From assembly GCA_964400875.1 (NCBI GenBank), contig CAYNWK010000007.1, positions 1 to 64,000 on the forward strand: a stretch of DNA of 64,000 bases, given 5' to 3'. Each line of letters opens with the position of its first letter. Positions within the stretch are counted from its first letter, which is position 1. The translations under genes and the position numbers were made by a program. The notes below the pieces were generated by a model. The model did no database searches, was not told the origin of the DNA, and was given only the letters and a program-made list of their open reading frames with translations. Origin of the DNA: CAYNWK01 sp964400875. GTDB taxonomy: Bacteria > Chloroflexota > Anaerolineae > Anaerolineales > UBA4823. Positions 61,511 to 64,000 of the stretch are shown here, in pieces.

Positions 61511-61641
61511 AATCTGTCACACTCCTTACTTCAGGACTTAACCACTTGAGGCGGAAAGGTGGTTGGCTGGGGGCGGGATTCGTCCTCAAACAGCCCCTTT
61601 CTTCATTCAAGGCGAAAATCCTATTAAATTTATCGACGAGA

Positions 61642-62847
61642 TCAAGCGCCGAATTTCCGCAGACGCAACGCTTCGGCGACCGCCATGGGCATCAGATCGG
61701 TGGCCGGGAAGCGCGGCCCGAGCCCGCCTTGGATGCAATCCCGCTCGCCAAATGCTTTCACCCGGTCCGGGCGCACGTTCTGCGACCACAACAAGGCCGG
61801 AACGGGATGCCAGCTGTGCGACTTGAGCGCGGCAGGAGTGGAATGGTCTCCGGTGACGACCAGCACATCCGGGCCTAACCGGCGCAGGCGGGGGATCAGC
61901 CCATCGACTTCCTCGAGCAATGCCCGCTTGCGGTCGAAATCGCCGTCCTCTCCGGCGCTGTCAGTGTGTTTGATGTGCACAAAGAAGAAATCAAAATCTT
62001 CCCAGATCTCCTCCAGCACGTCCAAACCGCTAGCCATCTCACTTCCGCGATGATAAGCCGTCATGCCGGTCAGTTTCGCCACGCCCCTGTACATCGGGTA
62101 GGCGGCGATCGCTGCGGGTCTTAACCCATAAATAGCTTCCACCGTCGGCCAGTCCGGCAGCTGTGAGAACCCGCGCAGCAGCACCATATTGGCCGGCTTC
62201 CGATCGGCCAATCTACGGCGAGCTTCGGTGAGGAAGTTATCAACCAGTCGGGAGGTCTTTTCGGCGCCTGGATCGCGCGGCGTTGAGGGGTTGGGTGCCT
62301 CACCGGTCGCTTGCGGGTCCGTATCTTCGAGCGCCCCGGATAGACCATCGCCGCGCAGCACCAGGAGCAAGCGGTATTCTTTGACGGTCTCAACGAATAA
62401 TTCTATATTGGGAAGTTCGATGGAGCGGAGCAGCTCGCAGAGCTCACGGTTCAGTTCTGTCGGAATGCGACCGGCGCGCCGGTCTGTGACTTTCCCGTTT
62501 TCGTCGAGGGTGCAGAAGTTGCCGCGGGCGGCCACGTCTTGCGCTTGTAAATCGAAATCGATGCCCAAGGCGGACAGCACGCCGCGACCCACCCGGTATT
62601 TAAGCGGGTCGTAACCGAATAAAGCCAGGTGAGCGGGACCGCTTCCGGAGGTGATCCCCGGAGCGACCGGTTCGTGCAACCCACAAATACTTTCGGCTGC
62701 CAGGGCATCCAGGTTAGGTGTGTCGGCGGCTTCTAAAGCCGTCAACCCGCCAGGTTCACGCGGAAGCCCACCCAACCCATCAATCACCAGCAACACAATG
62801 CGGCTGTCGGAATTCTGCGCAAGGCTTTTTGGGAGATCAAAGTCCAT
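61642..62847 (-). CDS. apgM: 2,3-bisphosphoglycerate-independent phosphoglycerate mutase, archaeal type
   Basis: A 401-residue alkaline-phosphatase-superfamily enzyme for the 3-PG/2-PG step of glycolysis. LLVIDGLGGLP carries the first metal Asp; GITSGSGPAHLALFGYDP has the catalytic Ser; KHTDSAGEDGD and VTGDHSTP with SHSWHPVPALL are the remaining metal ligands. Length and motifs fit ApgM and not GpmI. No good ribosome site precedes ATG 62847. Confidence 0.92.
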   Translation of the reverse strand: MDFDLPKSLAQNSDSRIVLLVIDGLGGLPREPGGLTALEAADTPNLDALAAESICGLHEPVAPGITSGSGPAHLALFGYDPLKYRVGRGVLSALGIDFDLQAQDVAARGNFCTLDENGKVTDRRAGRIPTELNRELCELLRSIELPNIELFVETVKEYRLLLVLRGDGLSGALEDTDPQATGEAPNPSTPRDPGAEKTSRLVDNFLTEARRRLADRKPANMVLLRGFSQLPDWPTVEAIYGLRPAAIAAYPMYRGVAKLTGMTAYHRGSEMASGLDVLEEIWEDFDFFFVHIKHTDSAGEDGDFDRKRALLEEVDGLIPRLRRLGPDVLVVTGDHSTPAALKSHSWHPVPALLWSQNVRPDRVKAFGERDCIQGGLGPRFPATDLMPMAVAEALRLRKFGA

Positions 62848-62937
62848 TAGCCAATACTTTCTTTTGAAATTATCCGGCGGAAAGTTCCGCCGAAATGATC
62901 TGCAGGAACTTTCCGCTATGGTCGAGCATGGAAAAGA

Positions 62938-63393
62938 TTATCCAGCTGCCGTCGCGGGCTCCGTGGCAGCCTCAAATTGGGCCTTGAAACGCCGCAGGTC
63001 CTCGGTCACGATCGAGCTGAAGTCTCCGAACAATTCGTCCACTGCCTTTTTGGGCAGGCTCTTCGGGGGAGCATACTGCAGCGTCATGGAGACCTGGGTT
63101 TCGTTTTTGGGCAAACCGGTAAAGGTCACCTGTCCGCTGGTGGCCATTTCCTGGTCGTCTTTGCTGTTCCAGGCTACCCTGCGATTGACTTCCATCCGGG
63201 TAATCTCCGCATCCCATTCGATGTGCGTGTCTTCAGGGCCTTCCATGACCCAGTGTGTGAGGCCTTCTTCGGCCTCGCGCACCGAGACGACGTGCTGCAT
63301 AAATTCCGAGTAGTTCTCGAAATCGATCCAAAATTCGTAGACCTCGTTAATATTTCCTTTGACGATAATATTCTCGGTAACTTGAAAAGTCAT
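62938..63393 (-). CDS. SRPBCC (START-like) domain protein
   Basis: A 151-residue single-domain protein of the polyketide cyclase/dehydrase type: IIVKGNINEVYEFWIDFENY start, VVSVREAEEGLTHWVMEG and a long C-terminal helix ending VTEDLRRFKAQFE. The fold binds hydrophobic ligands; the ligand is unknown. GGAGG is close upstream of the ATG. In other genomes such proteins accompany stress-related membrane proteins, a loose fit to this region. Confidence 0.8.
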   Translation of the reverse strand: MTFQVTENIIVKGNINEVYEFWIDFENYSEFMQHVVSVREAEEGLTHWVMEGPEDTHIEWDAEITRMEVNRRVAWNSKDDQEMATSGQVTFTGLPKNETQVSMTLQYAPPKSLPKKAVDELFGDFSSIVTEDLRRFKAQFEAATEPATAAG

Positions 63394-63436
63394 TGGTTTA
63401 CCTCCTACAGGTTTAGCGCTACACGTAGCGGATAAC

Positions 63437-64000
63437 TTATCCGCTCAGTGAAGCGTCCGATTGTAATTGCAGCCAGCGGATGATGTCGCTGCGGCGCAGC
63501 AAGCCGATCAGCTGGGTTCCCTCTACGACCGGGAGTTGGCGTACATCGCGCTGCATCAGCATCCTCAGCGCGTCCGAAGCGTCCTCTCCAGGGGAGACGG
63601 TGACAAGGTTCTCATCCGGGGTCATGATTGCGCGCACGTGTGTTTGTTCCCAGCGATCCCTTGGAACACCGCGCACATCTTCCAGCGTTACCATTCCGAC
63701 CAGCCGGTCGCCTTCCAAAACCGGAAAGGCATGGTCGTCTGAACCCATCACGTAATCGTGGATCAGGCTTTGTACGCTCGCATCCGGGTTAACGGTAGGC
63801 GCATTGGTGCGCATCATGCGGTTGACCGGAACGCCCTCAAGGATGTCCTGAATCACGATCTGCTGGTAGCTCTGCGATGAAGCGCTGTTCAGGAACCAGC
63901 CGATGAACGCCAGCCACAAACCATTGATCAGTCCCGTGCCGAAAAAAGGAATTGATATGCCAAACGCCATGGCGATGCCGCCGATGATCATCAGCCAGGC
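63437..64000 (-). CDS. CBS-domain membrane protein, probably M50 site-2 protease (5' part outside window)
   Basis: The frame stays open to the right window edge, so the gene is partial. What is visible is a final membrane hairpin (GGIAMAFGISIPFFGTGLINGLWLAFIGWFL, quoted across two helices) followed by two CBS repeats, VNRMMRTNAPTVNPDASVQ with FPVLEGDRLVGMVTLEDV and VRAIMTPDENLVTVSPGED with LPVVEGTQLIGLL. This arrangement is typical of Rip/SpoIVFB-like M50 proteases with C-terminal CBS domains. The catalytic HExxH would lie outside the window. Confidence 0.72.
   Translation of the reverse strand, partial: AWLMIIGGIAMAFGISIPFFGTGLINGLWLAFIGWFLNSASSQSYQQIVIQDILEGVPVNRMMRTNAPTVNPDASVQSLIHDYVMGSDDHAFPVLEGDRLVGMVTLEDVRGVPRDRWEQTHVRAIMTPDENLVTVSPGEDASDALRMLMQRDVRQLPVVEGTQLIGLLRRSDIIRWLQLQSDASLSG

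Overview
The window reads as chromosomal DNA from a GC-rich bacterium of the phylum Chloroflexota, most likely class Anaerolineae. This is inferred from gene content and protein style: a polyphosphate glucokinase, two tandem IleRS-type synthetases behind a T-box, lipoboxed proteins without outer-membrane machinery, an FeoA-fused DtxR regulator and a bacterial eRF1-like protein. I see no phage, insertion sequence, CRISPR array or rRNA. The content is mostly housekeeping, but several genes are recoded, interrupted or divergent.

Layout. 0-7 kb (minus strand): an ABC-2 exporter pair, an ECF sigma/anti-sigma pair, an EEP-family phosphoesterase, alanine racemase and a TolB-like lipoprotein. 7-14.3 kb: two adjacent isoleucyl-tRNA synthetase genes behind a sigma-70-type promoter and a T-box leader whose specifier reads AUC (Ile). 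14.3-18.1 kb: modB and modA (no modC) and acs. 18.3-26 kb: ppgK, a FIST protein, fumC, hutI, a small membrane protein, an HD hydrolase, a response regulator and an inositol-phosphatase-family enzyme. 26-34 kb: surE, a geranylgeranyl-reductase-like flavoprotein, tRNA-Arg(GCG), an alpha/beta-hydrolase lipoprotein, DUF427, an OsmC-family gene with an in-frame TGA exactly at its catalytic cysteine (probable selenoprotein), an esterase, a membrane-anchored sulfite-oxidase-like Moco protein, DUF2231 and a Gfo/Idh oxidoreductase.

34-38.3 kb is an iron locus: a membrane-anchored DtxR regulator with two FeoA-like domains, then FeoB split into separate GTPase and permease genes. A TTTAG-N6-CTAAA palindrome lies over the promoter, and the same palindrome lies before a nearby ICMT-like gene. 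38.4-50.7 kb is a complex I operon (nuoA, B, CD, E-K, N). It has no nuoL or nuoM, carries an acidic extra gene between nuoA and nuoB, and is preceded by a roughly 300-nt stretch that folds into a multibranched RNA. A strong terminator closes it, and aconitase follows.

52.8-64 kb lies wholly on the minus strand and looks like a stress and quality-control region: FtsH, a two-PRC-barrel protein, two atypical response regulators, a baeRF/eRF1-like protein beside a ribosome hibernation factor, a P-type ATPase relic, a frameshifted PolX, a Cys-type OsmC, archaeal-type phosphoglycerate mutase, an SRPBCC protein and the C-terminal part of a CBS-domain membrane protein. Two promoters here share a triple direct-repeat element.

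The most notable observations are the Sec-type OsmC, the structured RNA before nuoA, the paired repeat-bearing promoters, the shared iron-box palindrome, and the nuo cluster without L and M. All calls come from reading the sequence; no database search was run.
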